A stretch of DNA of 64,000 nucleotides, taken from Ideonella sp. A 288. GTDB taxonomy: Bacteria; Pseudomonadota; Gammaproteobacteria; Burkholderiales; Burkholderiaceae_C. Numbering within the stretch: the stretch's first letter is position 1; each line of letters opens with the position of its first letter. Under the pieces are notes generated by a model that was not told the DNA's origin, did not search any database, and saw nothing but the letters and a program-made list of their open reading frames with translations. Made by a program: the position numbers and the translations under genes. The stretch is taken from NCBI RefSeq assembly GCF_002198735.1, contig NZ_MWLO01000141.1, positions 1-64,000 of the forward strand. Reading direction: 5' to 3'. Of this stretch, positions 8,838 through 18,566 are shown in pieces.

Positions 8838-10520
8838 GTGCTGCGCCGACTGTCCCTGCGCGATTTCGTCATCGTGCCGGCGCTCGAGCTGGACTTCCAC
8901 GCCGGCTTCTCGGTGCTCACCGGGGAAACCGGCGCCGGCAAGTCCATCCTGGTCGATGCGCTGCAGTTGGCCCTCGGCAGCCGGGGCGATGCGTCGGTGG
9001 TGCGCGAAGGCGCGGCACGCGCCGAGATCAGCGTCGAGTTCGACGCCGTGCCGTCGATGGCCGGCTGGCTCGACGAGGCCGGCTTCGCTCAGGACGATGC
9101 CTTGCTGCTGCGCCGCACGATCGACGCCCAGGGCAAGAGCCGCGCCTGGATCAACGGCAGCGCAGCCACGGTGGCCCAGCTCCGCGAGGCGGCCGACCGC
9201 CTGGTCGACATCCACGGCCAGCACGCCTGGCAGAGCCTCACCCGGCCGGCCGCCGCCCGCGCGCTGCTCGATGCCCAGGCCGGGCTCGACACCACGCGGC
9301 TGGCCGCCTGCTTCGCCGAGCGCAAGGCGGCGGCCGACGCGCTGGAACGCGCTCAGGAGCGGCGCGACGAGATCGACCGCGAGCGCGAGCGCCTGGCATG
9401 GCAGCTGGCCGAGCTCGACAAGTTGGCGCCGGCCCCCGGCGAGTGGGACGAACTCGACGCCGAGCACCGTCGACTGGCCCATGCCCAGGCGCTGATGGAC
9501 GCGGCGCGCTCGGCCCTCGATGCCGTGGCCGATGCCGAACCCAACGCCGAAGGGCTCAGCGCCCAGGCCCTGGGCCAACTGGAGGACGTGGCCTCGCACG
9601 ACGAGCGCCTGGCCTCGATCATCGAAGCCTTGCAGGGCGCGGTGGCGCAGTTGCGCGACGCCTCGCATTCGCTGGCCAGCTACCTCGACCACGCCGATCT
9701 CGACCCGCGCCGCCTGGCCGAACTCGACGCCCGCATGTCGGCCTGGATGGGCCTGGCCCGCCGACACCGCCGGCCGCCGGCCGACCTGCCTGCGCTGCAG
9801 GCGCAATGGCGCGACGAACTCAAGGCGCTGGACGCGACCACCGACACCGTCGCGCTCGAGCAGGCGCTGGCCACCGCCGACCGCCGCTACCGCGACGAGG
9901 CCAGCCGCATCGGCGCCGCCCGCCGCCGTGCCGCCGCCCCGCTGGCCACGGCCGTGACGCAGGCCATGCAGGCGCTGGGCATGGCCGGCGGCCGCTTCGA
10001 CATCGCCATCGAGCCGCTGGCCCAGGCGCAGGCGCAGGGGCTCGAGTCGATCGAGTTCCTCGTCGCCGGCCATGCCGGCAGCACGCCGCGGCCACTGGCC
10101 AAGGTGGCCTCCGGCGGCGAGTTGTCTCGTCTCGCGCTGGCCATCGCCGTCACCACCGTACAGGGCGGCGCCGGGGCCGGCACGCTGATCTTCGACGAGG
10201 TCGACGCCGGCATCGGCGGCGCCGTCGGCGACGCGGTGGGTGCGCTGATGAAGCAGCTCGGCGCCGCGCGCCAGGTGCTGGCCGTCACCCACCTGGCCCA
10301 GGTGGCGGCCTGCGCCGACCACCATTTCGTGGTGTCGAAGTCGGCGCACAACGGTGCCACCGCCAGCCAGGTGCAACTGGCCTCGCGCGAGGCGCGGGTG
10401 GTCGAGATTGCCCGCATGCTGGGCGGCGAGCGCATGGCCGACACCAGCCTGGCCCACGCGCAGGCCATGCTGCAGCAGGGCCCAGCCCCGAAGCCCCACC
10501 GCCCCCGGAGCAAGGCATGA
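8838..10520 (+). CDS. recN: DNA repair protein RecN
   Basis: SMC-like ATPase that acts at DNA double-strand breaks. The product is 560 residues, close to the family norm of about 553. Walker A is GETGAGKS at residues 29-36; the coiled-coil middle is rich in Ala, Arg and Glu; the C-terminal ATPase half contains [16 protein letters not shown] (signature) and [12 protein letters not shown] (Walker B). The frame is open far upstream, but a GTG at 8838, two bases after the nadK stop, fits the family N-terminus [12 protein letters not shown]. The TGA at 10518 overlaps the rapZ ATG, so the two are probably translationally coupled. Confidence 0.95.
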   Translation: MLRRLSLRDFVIVPALELDFHAGFSVLTGETGAGKSILVDALQLALGSRGDASVVREGAARAEISVEFDAVPSMAGWLDEAGFAQDDALLLRRTIDAQGKSRAWINGSAATVAQLREAADRLVDIHGQHAWQSLTRPAAARALLDAQAGLDTTRLAACFAERKAAADALERAQERRDEIDRERERLAWQLAELDKLAPAPGEWDELDAEHRRLAHAQALMDAARSALDAVADAEPNAEGLSAQALGQLEDVASHDERLASIIEALQGAVAQLRDASHSLASYLDHADLDPRRLAELDARMSAWMGLARRHRRPPADLPALQAQWRDELKALDATTDTVALEQALATADRRYRDEASRIGAARRRAAAPLATAVTQAMQALGMAGGRFDIAIEPLAQAQAQGLESIEFLVAGHAGSTPRPLAKVASGGELSRLALAIAVTTVQGGAGAGTLIFDEVDAGIGGAVGDAVGALMKQLGAARQVLAVTHLAQVAACADHHFVVSKSAHNGATASQVQLASREARVVEIARMLGGERMADTSLAHAQAMLQQGPAPKPHRPRSKA

Positions 10521-11464
10521 ACGGCAGCGCCGACGACACCATGACCGATACCCTGGGCGGCACGCTGCCGGCCCTCCCGCCCGGGCCCGGCGGTCCGCGC
10601 GAACTGGTGCTGATCTCCGGCATCTCGGGGTCGGGCAAGTCCGTCGCGCTGCACGCGCTGGAAGACGCCGGCTACTTCTGCGTCGACAACCTGCCGCCCG
10701 AGCTGTTGCGCAGCTACATGCAACTGCAGCATCCGCGCTATGTCGAGCGCGTCGCGATCGCGGTCGATGCACGGGCCGCGCGCTCGCTGCCGGCGCTGGT
10801 GCCGCTGATCGCCGAGCTGCGCGCCGAGGGCGTGCAGATCCGGCCGCTCTTCCTGGATGCCAGCACCAACACGCTGGTGCGGCGATTCTCCGAGACGCGG
10901 CGGCCGCATCCGCTCAGCCACCCGGGCCAGAACGAGACCGCGCAGCACGCCCTGATCGAGGCCATCGAGCTGGAACGCCTGTTGCTGGCCGAACTGCGCG
11001 AGGTTTCCACCGTCGTCGACACCAGCACGCTGCGCCCGGCCGGGCTGCGCGCCCAGGTGCGCGACCTGGTGTCCGCGCCGCACGACCGCCTGACCGTCGT
11101 GTTCGAGTCCTTCGCCTTCAAGTACGGCGTGCCGCTGGATGCCGACTACGTGTTCGACGTGCGCATGCTGCCGAACCCTTACTACGTGCGCGAATTGCGC
11201 CCGCTGTCGGGCCGCGACGAGCCGGTGGCCAAGTACCTGTCCGAGCAGCCCGAGGCGGACGAGATGCTGTCGCAGATCGAGGTCTTCCTGCGGCGCTGGC
11301 TGCCGGCGCTGGCCACCGACCAGCGGGCCTATGTCACCGTGGCCATCGGCTGCACCGGCGGGCAGCACCGCTCGGTCTACATCGTCGAGCAGCTTGCCCG
11401 GCGCTTTGTCGGCCGCAACAACGCCATCCTCACCCGCCATCGCGAACTGGACGCCATCGATTGA
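10517..11464 (+). CDS. rapZ: RNase adapter protein RapZ (YvcJ family)
   Basis: RapZ is a P-loop nucleotide-binding protein that in enterobacteria guides RNase E to the sRNA GlmZ and so controls glucosamine-6-phosphate synthesis. Visible features are the Walker A GISGSGKS at residues 35-42, [36 protein letters not shown] and C-terminal [13 protein letters not shown], all hallmarks. The ATG at 10517 overlaps the recN stop (ATGA), giving 315 residues; the in-frame ATG at 10541 would give 307, nearer the usual 285-300. In many betaproteobacteria rapZ follows hprK; here it follows recN. Confidence 0.94.
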   Translation: MNGSADDTMTDTLGGTLPALPPGPGGPRELVLISGISGSGKSVALHALEDAGYFCVDNLPPELLRSYMQLQHPRYVERVAIAVDARAARSLPALVPLIAELRAEGVQIRPLFLDASTNTLVRRFSETRRPHPLSHPGQNETAQHALIEAIELERLLLAELREVSTVVDTSTLRPAGLRAQVRDLVSAPHDRLTVVFESFAFKYGVPLDADYVFDVRMLPNPYYVRELRPLSGRDEPVAKYLSEQPEADEMLSQIEVFLRRWLPALATDQRAYVTVAIGCTGGQHRSVYIVEQLARRFVGRNNAILTRHRELDAID

Positions 11465-11481
11465 AAGCCCGCACGACGCTG

Positions 11482-12087
11482 ATGCCGGCCCTGCCCCTGT
11501 TCCCGCTGAAGGCCGTGCTGTTCCCGGGAGGGCTGCTGCGGCTGAAGGTGTTCGAGGCCCGCTACCTCGACCTCGTCAGCCGCTGCCTGCGCGACCGCGA
11601 GCCCTTCGGGGTCGTCTGCCTGCGCCAGGGCGGCGAGCTCCAGGTGGGCAGTGACGGCTCGAAGGTGCGATTCGAAGGCGTCGGCGTGCTGGCCCATCTG
11701 CTGGACGTCGATGCCGAGCAGGCCGGCATCCTGCAGGTGTCCTGCCAGGGCGGGCAGCGCTTCCGCCTGAAGACGCCGAGGCAGCGGGCCGATGGGCTGT
11801 GGTTCGCTGACGCCGACCTGCTGGTCGACGACGACCCGCAGCCGCCCTCGGCCAACCTGGCGCCGTCGGTGGCGGCGCTGAGCAACGCGATCGAGGCGCT
11901 GTCGGGCCAGGGACAGCACCCGTTCATCGAGCCGCACCACCTCGACGATGCCGGCTGGGTGGCCAACCGCTGGTGCGAGATCCTGCCGATCTCTTTGGCC
12001 GCCAAGCAGAAGCTGATGGAACTGGACGAGCCTGCGCTGCGGCTGCAACTGGTCGACGACTTCCTGCGCGGCAAGGGCGTCGTGTAG
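11482..12087 (+). CDS. LON peptidase substrate-binding domain protein
   Basis: Stand-alone LON N-terminal domain protein of 201 residues. It starts MPALPLFPLKAVLFPGGLLRLKVFEARYLDLV and contains FGVVCL, the usual PUA-like LON core, and has no AAA or protease domain. Its cellular role is not established; similar proteins are often annotated as peptidase S16. A TTG at 11461 overlapping the rapZ stop is an alternative start (208 residues). It is last in the nadK-recN-rapZ direction and convergent with mutY, 19 bases away. Confidence 0.85.
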   Translation: MPALPLFPLKAVLFPGGLLRLKVFEARYLDLVSRCLRDREPFGVVCLRQGGELQVGSDGSKVRFEGVGVLAHLLDVDAEQAGILQVSCQGGQRFRLKTPRQRADGLWFADADLLVDDDPQPPSANLAPSVAALSNAIEALSGQGQHPFIEPHHLDDAGWVANRWCEILPISLAAKQKLMELDEPALRLQLVDDFLRGKGVV

Positions 12088-12106
12088 CCGAACCGCCGGC
12101 GACGCG

Positions 12107-13189
12107 TCAGCCTGCAGCGTCGCCGCCGCCGAACGGCAGCGGGCCTTCGAACCAGCGCCGCACCGGGGCCGGCAGCCCGAGCGACAAGGCCTCGTCGGAC
12201 GTGGCCCAACGGCCGTCGGGCAGGCTGCGCTGCAGGCGCTCGCGATCGGCCGGCGGCAGCCGGTGCGGCCAGCGCCAGGCCACGGGTTGCAGCAGCCAGT
12301 CGCGGTGCGTCAGCACATGCGTGATCGCCGGCAGCCGGGCCGTGTCGCCCGGCCAGCCGGCGGTGAAGGCCGCCAGCGCCGCCTCGTCGGCGAACTCGGG
12401 CAGCGTCCACAAGCCAGCCCACACGCCGGTGTCCGGCCGTTGCACCAGCCATGTGCGGCCCCCGTGCATCAGCCACAGCAGCAGGTTCGAGCGCTGGTGG
12501 CGCTTCAGCCGGCGGGTCTTCACCGGAAAGTCCGACGGGCGCCCCTGGGCCCGGGCCACGCACAGGTCGGCCAGGGGACAGCGCTCGCACTGCGGTTGGC
12601 GCGTGGTGCACAGCGTCGAACCGAGGTCCATCAGCCCCTGCGTGTACGACTCGATGCCCTCGTCCGGCAGCAGCGCCTCGGCACGCGCCCACAGCGTGCG
12701 CTCGTGGCGCGCCTCGGCCAGGTCGTCGGCAAAGCCCAGGGCCCGCGTCAGCACGCGCTTGACGTTGCCGTCGAGGATGGCCACCCGCTCGCCAAAGCAG
12801 AAGGCGGCGATGGCCGCTGCGGTGGACCGGCCGATGCCAGGCAATTGCGCCAGCGCGGCCGCCGACGGCGGGAACGCGCCGTCATGCTCATGCACCACGG
12901 CCAGCGCACAGCGGTGCAGGTTGCGGGCGCGGCTGTAGTAGCCCAGCCCGCTCCACAGCGACAGCACGTCGTCCAGCGGTGCGGCGGCCAGCGCCGCCAC
13001 ATCGGGGAAGCGCTCGAGAAAGCGTTGGTAGTAGCCCAGCACGGTGACCACCTGGGTCTGCTGCAGCATGATCTCGGACAGCCACACCCGGTAGGGGTCG
13101 CGGGTGCGTTGCCAGGGCAGTTCATGGCGCCCGTGCGCGCGCTGCCACTCGACCACCCGTGTGGCCAGGCCCGGGGCCGGGCCGGTCAT
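12107..13189 (-). CDS. mutY: A/G-specific adenine DNA glycosylase MutY
   Basis: MutY removes adenine mispaired with 8-oxoguanine. The 360-residue protein has the helix-hairpin-helix LPGIGRSTAAAIAAF, the catalytic Glu in SEIMLQQTQV, the catalytic Asp in ILDGNVKRVLTR, and four iron-sulfur cysteines with the C-x6-C-x2-C-x5-C spacing (CTTRQPQCERCPLADLC). The C-terminal part is the NUDIX-like 8-oxoG recognition domain. Its ATG at 13189 overlaps the stop of the upstream dynamin-like GTPase gene (ATGA), so translation is probably coupled. mutM, its partner in the GO system, is just upstream on the same strand. Confidence 0.96.
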   Translation of the reverse strand: MTGPAPGLATRVVEWQRAHGRHELPWQRTRDPYRVWLSEIMLQQTQVVTVLGYYQRFLERFPDVAALAAAPLDDVLSLWSGLGYYSRARNLHRCALAVVHEHDGAFPPSAAALAQLPGIGRSTAAAIAAFCFGERVAILDGNVKRVLTRALGFADDLAEARHERTLWARAEALLPDEGIESYTQGLMDLGSTLCTTRQPQCERCPLADLCVARAQGRPSDFPVKTRRLKRHQRSNLLLWLMHGGRTWLVQRPDTGVWAGLWTLPEFADEAALAAFTAGWPGDTARLPAITHVLTHRDWLLQPVAWRWPHRLPPADRERLQRSLPDGRWATSDEALSLGLPAPVRRWFEGPLPFGGGDAAG

Positions 13190-15198
13190 GCCGCGCCGCG
13201 GGAACCCTGGCTGGCCGCCGGGCGGACGAGTTCGAGCCGCGGGCCATGCTCGGCAGCGGCCTCGGGCCTGCCGCTGCGCGGCACGGTGGCGGCAAGGATG
13301 CGCAGCCCGTCCACCGTCTCGGCGATGCGTTCGGCCACCTGCTGAAGGTGCGAATCCTGCGAGGCCACCTCGTCGATGCGGCGTTCCAGCTCGGTGCCGG
13401 CGAGCTGGATGCGGTTGAACGCATCGCGCCGGCTGCTCAGGCCGCGCCGACGCTCGCGCAACTGGGATTCCATCTGCGTGGTGGTGGTCTTGCCCCACAG
13501 CTCGACCTCGACCGCCGCGTTCTCGAACACCACCCGCAGGCGCGACAGCAGCACCTGCATGAATTGCGACAGGAAGCCCGGCTCCGACAGGCGCCAGAGC
13601 TTGGTCACGCCGAAGTACTGCCCGTAGGCCTTCTCGATGCGCTTGAGCTCGCGACGGTAGGCCGCCAAGGCGGGCCTGGGGCCGGCGGCCAGCGCGAATC
13701 CGTGTTCGGCATTCAACTGGCGGTGGCCCGCGGCCAGCATCTGGTCGATCTCGTCGATGCCGGTTTCCGCGGCGTCGAACATGGCGTGCAGGCGCAGCCC
13801 CAGCTGATTGAAGGCGCGCCCCGCGCCGAGACGGAACAGGCTGGCCTCGCTGTCGCTCTGCATGCGGGCCACCTCCTGGCGCACCCGGTCGGTGGACAAC
13901 TGCTGCATCACCTCGGCGATCTGGCGCGTGTGCACCGAGCGCAGCGCCGTGAGGCGCGGCAGGCAGTCGTCGAACATGGCCGCGTCGGCTTCGAAGCGGC
14001 GGTTCATCATCTGCAGCTTGGCGCCGCTCTTGCCCCGCAAAGACGACAGCTCGGCCAGTTGCTCGGCCATCTGCCGGCGGCGGTCGTTCAGGCGGCGCAG
14101 CGCGGTCTGCTGCAGAAACAGCACGCCGTCCTCGACCAGCCGGCCGATCACCGCGCCGCGCTCCGGCAGCAACTGGTTGGCCAATGCTTGCTCGAGCGCG
14201 GGCAGGCCACTGGCCTGCAGCGCCGCCCCATCGGAGGCCAAGCGGGCGTTCAGGGCCTGCCGGGCCGACATCGGGAACACGCGGTCCACGGGCACGGCCA
14301 GCGTGGTCGCCACCTGCTCCACCTGCCGGCGGACCTGGCCGGCGATCTGCTCGGCGGTGAGCAGCGGGTCGTTCAAGGTGTCCACCTTGTTCAGCACGAC
14401 GAAGCGCTCGAGCGCCCGGTCGCCGAGGTGGTCGCGCCAGATCGACAGGTCGGACCGCGTGACGCCCGCATCCGCGGCCAGCAGGAACACGGTGGCATGC
14501 GCCGACGGCAGCAGCCCGAGGGTCAATTCGGGCTCGGCGCCGATGGCATTGAGGCCCGGTGTGTCGATCACGACCAGGCCGCGCCGCAACAGCGGGTGCG
14601 GGTAGTTGATGAGCGCGTGGCGCCAGCAGGGCACCTCGACCTGGTCATCGTCGTCGCGCGGGGGGTTGTCCTCAGGATGCTCGTCGTCCCAGAAGCCCAG
14701 TGCCCGCGCCTCGTCGAGCGACACGCGCTGGACGCGGGTGACCTGCTGCAGCGCGCGGGCCAGGCCCTCGGGGTCGCCCAGCGGGAGCGTCAGGCGCTTC
14801 CATGCATCGGCCCGGTTCCGCAGGGTCGAGACAGTCAGGCCCTCTCGCCGCGTGGCGATGGGGAGCAGGCTCAGGTGGGCCGACTCGGCCGGGTCCCAGG
14901 CCAGCTCGACCGGACACATGGTGGTCCGGCCGGGCGTGGCCGGCAGCACGCGACGGCCGGCGTCGGTGAAGAACAAGGCGTTGATCAGCTCGGACTTGCC
15001 GCGCGAGAACTCGGCGACGAAGGCCAACACCAGGCGGTCACTGGACAGCCTCTGGCGAAGCGTCTGCACCAGGGCCGCGCCGTCCGGGTCGAGAACGTCG
15101 TGATCGGCGAGCTGCAGGCCGAACTGCTCGATGCGCCGGTCGAGGGCGCGTCGCCAGTCGGCAAGCGAATCCAGGTCACGGGACAGGTTGGTGGGCAT
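13186..15198 (-). CDS. Dynamin-like GTPase family protein
   Basis: Large GTPase of 670 residues. The N-terminal G domain shows a P-loop AEFSRGKS (residues 62-69; first Gly replaced by Ala), the switch threonines in PATPGRTTMC, G3 VVIDTPGLN and G4 VVLNKVD. A long helical C-terminal half with coiled-coil potential follows, consistent with bacterial dynamin-like proteins that remodel membranes. No obvious membrane helix is seen. It overlaps mutY by 4 bases, and a 130-base gap separates it from mutM. A link to DNA repair is suggested only by position. Confidence 0.85.
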   Translation of the reverse strand: MPTNLSRDLDSLADWRRALDRRIEQFGLQLADHDVLDPDGAALVQTLRQRLSSDRLVLAFVAEFSRGKSELINALFFTDAGRRVLPATPGRTTMCPVELAWDPAESAHLSLLPIATRREGLTVSTLRNRADAWKRLTLPLGDPEGLARALQQVTRVQRVSLDEARALGFWDDEHPEDNPPRDDDDQVEVPCWRHALINYPHPLLRRGLVVIDTPGLNAIGAEPELTLGLLPSAHATVFLLAADAGVTRSDLSIWRDHLGDRALERFVVLNKVDTLNDPLLTAEQIAGQVRRQVEQVATTLAVPVDRVFPMSARQALNARLASDGAALQASGLPALEQALANQLLPERGAVIGRLVEDGVLFLQQTALRRLNDRRRQMAEQLAELSSLRGKSGAKLQMMNRRFEADAAMFDDCLPRLTALRSVHTRQIAEVMQQLSTDRVRQEVARMQSDSEASLFRLGAGRAFNQLGLRLHAMFDAAETGIDEIDQMLAAGHRQLNAEHGFALAAGPRPALAAYRRELKRIEKAYGQYFGVTKLWRLSEPGFLSQFMQVLLSRLRVVFENAAVEVELWGKTTTTQMESQLRERRRGLSSRRDAFNRIQLAGTELERRIDEVASQDSHLQQVAERIAETVDGLRILAATVPRSGRPEAAAEHGPRLELVRPAASQGSRGAA

Positions 15199-15289
15199 TC
15201 GAGCTGTCGCCAGTCAAAGTGTGCGCCAGTTCATGCTAGCGCATGGTCCCGGTCGAACCGACTGAAGAAACAACTGCTGACAGGCAATA

Positions 15290-15312
15290 TGTCATCCCGC
15301 GATGGGATGACA
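15290..15312. repeat. Perfect 9-bp inverted repeat between mutM and the dynamin-like gene
   Basis: TGTCATCCC-GCGAT-GGGATGACA forms a perfect stem. It lies 91 bases upstream of the dynamin-like start and 16 bases after the mutM stop. With no T tract it could be a weak terminator of mutM or a dyad operator for the downstream gene. Confidence 0.6.
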
Positions 15313-15328
15313 GGGTCGCGCAACTGGA

Positions 15329-16168
15329 TCAGCGCCGCTGGCAGCCAGGGCAGAAGTAGGTGGACCGCTGAGCCTGCACGATGCGGCGCAGCGTCTGGCC
15401 GCAGCGCGGACAGGGCGCACCGTCGCGGCCGTAGACCTGGGCCTCGTCCTGAAAGGCGCCGCTCATGCCGTGGGCGTCGCGGAAGTCGCGCAGCGTCGAT
15501 CCGCCCAGCTCGATGGCCCGTCCCAGGGTCAGGCGCAGCGCGTCCAGCAGCCGTTCGCAGCGCACGGGTCCGATGCGATCGCAGGGCGTGCGCGGATCGA
15601 TGCCGGCGCGAAACAGGGCTTCGCTGGCGTAGATGTTGCCCGCCCCGACGACGACGTCGCCGGCCAGCAGCGCCGTCTTGATGGGTGTGCGGCGGCCGCG
15701 CAACCCGAGGCGCAGCGCCGCTGGCGTCAGCGCAGGGTCGAAGGGTTCCATGCCCAGCCGGGCCAGCAGCCGGGCCGCCGGGTCGACGCCCAGCCCGTCG
15801 GACCACACCACGGCGCCAAACCGCCGTGGGTCCGTCAGGCGCAGGGTGCCTCGGTCGGACTGCAACTCGAAGTGCACATGCGGGCCGGCCGGTGCCGCTG
15901 CACCCGGGGGGGCGTCGTCCAGACCCAGCGACCCGGACATGCCCAGGTGCAACAGCAGGCCGCCCGTGCGCTGCACACCCTGCAGCGGCAGCCAGAGGTA
16001 CTTGCCCCGGCGGGACATCTCGCCCGCCTGCAGACCCACCAGCGCCTCGGGCACGCAGCCCAGCGGCCAGCGCAAGGGCTTGCCCAGCCGCGCCTGCCGC
16101 ACCACCGCACCGTGCAGGCGTCCGGCGAGTGTGGCACGTGTCACTTCGACCTCGGGCAGCTCGGGCAT
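15329..16168 (-). CDS. mutM: Formamidopyrimidine-DNA glycosylase MutM (Fpg)
   Basis: Bifunctional glycosylase/AP lyase excising 8-oxoguanine opposite C. The start MPELPEVE provides the catalytic Pro2 and Glu3; [10 protein letters not shown] holds the conserved Lys. The helix-two-turn-helix [18 protein letters not shown] and the C-terminal zinc finger C-x2-C-x16-C-x2-C (CPRCG...YFCPGC) are present. At 279 residues it is full length. It is divergent from the TPR-lolB-ispE unit (51 bases to the chosen TPR start) and upstream of the dynamin-like/mutY pair. Confidence 0.97.
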   Translation of the reverse strand: MPELPEVEVTRATLAGRLHGAVVRQARLGKPLRWPLGCVPEALVGLQAGEMSRRGKYLWLPLQGVQRTGGLLLHLGMSGSLGLDDAPPGAAAPAGPHVHFELQSDRGTLRLTDPRRFGAVVWSDGLGVDPAARLLARLGMEPFDPALTPAALRLGLRGRRTPIKTALLAGDVVVGAGNIYASEALFRAGIDPRTPCDRIGPVRCERLLDALRLTLGRAIELGGSTLRDFRDAHGMSGAFQDEAQVYGRDGAPCPRCGQTLRRIVQAQRSTYFCPGCQRR

Positions 16169-16219
16169 CCAGGGATTATGGGTGCCGCCTAGAATCGATC
16201 GCTCATGTCAGGAGCTGCG

Positions 16220-18034
16220 ATGAAGAGGTCGAAGTGGGTCCGCGGTGCCAGCTGGCGCGCGGCCTTGGCGGGCGCGGCATGGGCCTGGTGTGCGTCGGCA
16301 GCCGCCGCCACCGAACCGCCGCAGAACTCGTCGCTCGATGCGCCGCTCTTCTACCAGTTGCTGATCGGCGAGATCGAGTTGCGGTCGGGCCGGGCCGGCA
16401 ACGCCTATGAAGTGATCCTCGACGCCGCGCGGCGGAGCAACGATCCAGCGCTTTTCCAGCGCGCCGTGGAGATCGCCCTGCAGGGGCGTGCCGGTGATCA
16501 GGCGCTGGCCGCCGCACGCTTCTGGCGGCAGGCGGTGCCCACCTCCACCGACGCGCTGCGTTACCAGACCCAGCTGCTGTTGGCGCTCAACCGCATCGAC
16601 GAGATGGCCGAGCCGCTCGCCGCCTGGCTGGCGGGTGCCTCGGTGATCGAACGGCCTGGGCTCATCGCCGCCCTGCCCCGCATCCTGCAGCGCGCCAGCG
16701 ACCGCGCCAAGGCCTCGGCGGTGGTCGAGAGCGTGCTGCTGCCTTACCGCGATGCGCCCGAGACGCGGGTGTCGAGCCTCGTCGCCTCGGGCCGCATGGC
16801 GCTGGCTGCGGGCCAGGCCGACCAGGCCCTGGCGCTGGCGCGCCGCGCCCATGACGACGAGCCGTCGGCGTCCGGTCCGGCCCTGCTGGCCCTCGACCTG
16901 TTGCCCGGCCTGCCCGAGGCCGAGCGCCTGGTCACCGCCTACTTTGCGCGCCCCGGCGCCGAGCCGGCGGTGCGCCTGGCCTACGTGCGCATGCTCACCC
17001 AGTCGCAACGGTATGCCGATGCCATCGCGCAGCTCGAAATCGTCACCCGCGACAAGGCCGAACTCCCCGAACCCTGGCTGACGCTCGGTGCCCTGCACAT
17101 CGAACTCAAGCACCCACGGGAAGGCGAAGCCGCTCTGAAGCGCTTCATCCAATTGGCCGGCAACGAGCTGCCTGTGGCCCCCGCGCCCGTCGCGCCGTCT
17201 GCCGCTGCTGCTGCCGCCGACGACAACGACGACGACGAGCCCGCCCCAGCACCGTCGCCGCAGCCGAGAGACCTGACGCAAGCCTGGCTGCTGCTGTCGC
17301 AGGCGGCCGAAATGCAGGGCGACATGGTGGCCTCCGAGGCCTGGCTGGCCAAGGTCGACAGCCCGCAGCGTGCACTCGAAGTCCAAAGCCGCCGCGCCAC
17401 GCTGCTGGCACGCCAGGGCAAGGTGGCGCAGGCCCGCGCCATGATCCAGTCCGCGCCGGAACGCACCGGTGATGACGCGCGCGCCAAGTTGCTGGCCGAG
17501 GCCCAGATGCTGCGCGAAGTGAAACTTTGGCGCGAGGCGTCCGACGTGCTGCAGACCGCCAACCAGCGGCACCCCAACGACGCCGACCTGCTCTACGAGC
17601 AGGCGATGATCGAGGACAAGCTCGAGCGCTACGACGACATGGAACGCCTGTTGCGCCGGGTCATCGAGCTCAAGCCGGACCACCCCCACGCCCACAATGC
17701 GCTGGGCTACTCGCTGGCCGACCGCAAGGTGCGGCTGCCCGAGGCGCGCGACCTCATCCGCAAGGCCCTGGCCCTATCACCGGGCGACCCGTTCATCACC
17801 GACAGCCTGGGCTGGGTCGAGTTCCGCCTGGGCAATGGCGACGAGGCCCTGCGGCTCCTGCGCCAAGCCTGGAGCTCGCGCCCGGACACCGAGATCGGTG
17901 CCCACCTGGGCGAAGTGCTGTGGGCTCTGGGCCAGCAGGACGAAGCCCGCCGCATCTGGCGCGAGGCCCGCGGTCGCGATGCCGCCAACGAGGTGTTGCG
18001 CGAAACCCTGGCCCGGCTGAAGGTGGGCCTGTGA
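16220..18034 (+). CDS. TPR-repeat periplasmic protein upstream of lolB
   Basis: Protein of about 604 residues with an N-terminal signal peptide (MKRSKWVRGASWRAALAGAA then hydrophobic to about residue 30) and tetratricopeptide-like helical repeats throughout; the clearest, near residues 440-570, includes PDHPHAHNALGYSLADRK and ALSPGDPFITDSLGWVEFRLG. An Ala/Asp/Pro-rich linker (about 325-345) splits the protein. The ATG at 16220 is preferred over 16205 because AGGAG lies at 16210-16214. A TPR gene next to lolB recurs in betaproteobacteria. Its partner is unknown; a scaffold in outer-membrane lipoprotein or envelope assembly is inference. Confidence 0.85.
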   Translation: MKRSKWVRGASWRAALAGAAWAWCASAAAATEPPQNSSLDAPLFYQLLIGEIELRSGRAGNAYEVILDAARRSNDPALFQRAVEIALQGRAGDQALAAARFWRQAVPTSTDALRYQTQLLLALNRIDEMAEPLAAWLAGASVIERPGLIAALPRILQRASDRAKASAVVESVLLPYRDAPETRVSSLVASGRMALAAGQADQALALARRAHDDEPSASGPALLALDLLPGLPEAERLVTAYFARPGAEPAVRLAYVRMLTQSQRYADAIAQLEIVTRDKAELPEPWLTLGALHIELKHPREGEAALKRFIQLAGNELPVAPAPVAPSAAAAAADDNDDDEPAPAPSPQPRDLTQAWLLLSQAAEMQGDMVASEAWLAKVDSPQRALEVQSRRATLLARQGKVAQARAMIQSAPERTGDDARAKLLAEAQMLREVKLWREASDVLQTANQRHPNDADLLYEQAMIEDKLERYDDMERLLRRVIELKPDHPHAHNALGYSLADRKVRLPEARDLIRKALALSPGDPFITDSLGWVEFRLGNGDEALRLLRQAWSSRPDTEIGAHLGEVLWALGQQDEARRIWREARGRDAANEVLRETLARLKVGL

Positions 18035-18044
18035 AGGCTCGCGC

Positions 18045-18566
18045 ATGACCTTCGCATCGCGGCCGCTGGGGGCCGCGATGCTGGTGCTGTTGCTGGCGGG
18101 CTGCGCCAGCCGCCCAGCGGCACCGCCCCCCGACCTGGCTGGCCGGCTGGCCATCAAGGTCGATGGCCAATCGGACCGCAACCTCAGCGCCAGCTTCGAA
18201 CTCGGCGGCACCGCACGCGAAGGGCGCCTGCAGCTCGGCGGACCGCTCGGCACCACCGCGGCCCAGGCCGGCTGGGCACCGGGCGAGGCCTGGATCGTTG
18301 CCGACGGCAAGCGCACCGACTACCCCGACCTCGACAGCCTGGCCGCCGCCACGCTGGGCGAGGCCATCCCGATCGCCGCGCTGTTCGACTGGCTGCGCGG
18401 CAAGCCGTGGGACGGCGCCCCCAACACCCCCCGGGCCGACGGCCGACCGGGCTTCGACCAACTGGGCTGGCGCATCGACCTGTCGCGCTTCGCCGAGGGC
18501 TGGCTCGAGGCCGTGCGCGAGGCACCGCCCGTCGTCAGCGTGCGGGCGCGCCTGGATCGGCCATGA
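18045..18566 (+). CDS. lolB: Outer-membrane lipoprotein LolB
   Basis: LolB receives lipoproteins from LolA and inserts them in the outer membrane. The 173-residue product has a lipoprotein signal with lipobox LLAGC (Cys about residue 21), followed by LAGRLAIKVDGQSDRNLSASFEL, the conserved LolB N-terminal strands. It is shorter than E. coli LolB (207) but the order TPR-lolB-ispE-tRNA-Gln-prs supports the call. Its TGA at 18564-18566 overlaps the ispE ATG at 18563. Confidence 0.9.
   Translation: MTFASRPLGAAMLVLLLAGCASRPAAPPPDLAGRLAIKVDGQSDRNLSASFELGGTAREGRLQLGGPLGTTAAQAGWAPGEAWIVADGKRTDYPDLDSLAAATLGEAIPIAALFDWLRGKPWDGAPNTPRADGRPGFDQLGWRIDLSRFAEGWLEAVREAPPVVSVRARLDRP

Noticed and set aside
8832..10772. 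646-codon minus frame opposite recN
   Set aside because: Low-complexity Ala/Gly/Arg/His translation covering two good genes (recN and rapZ start); a composition shadow.
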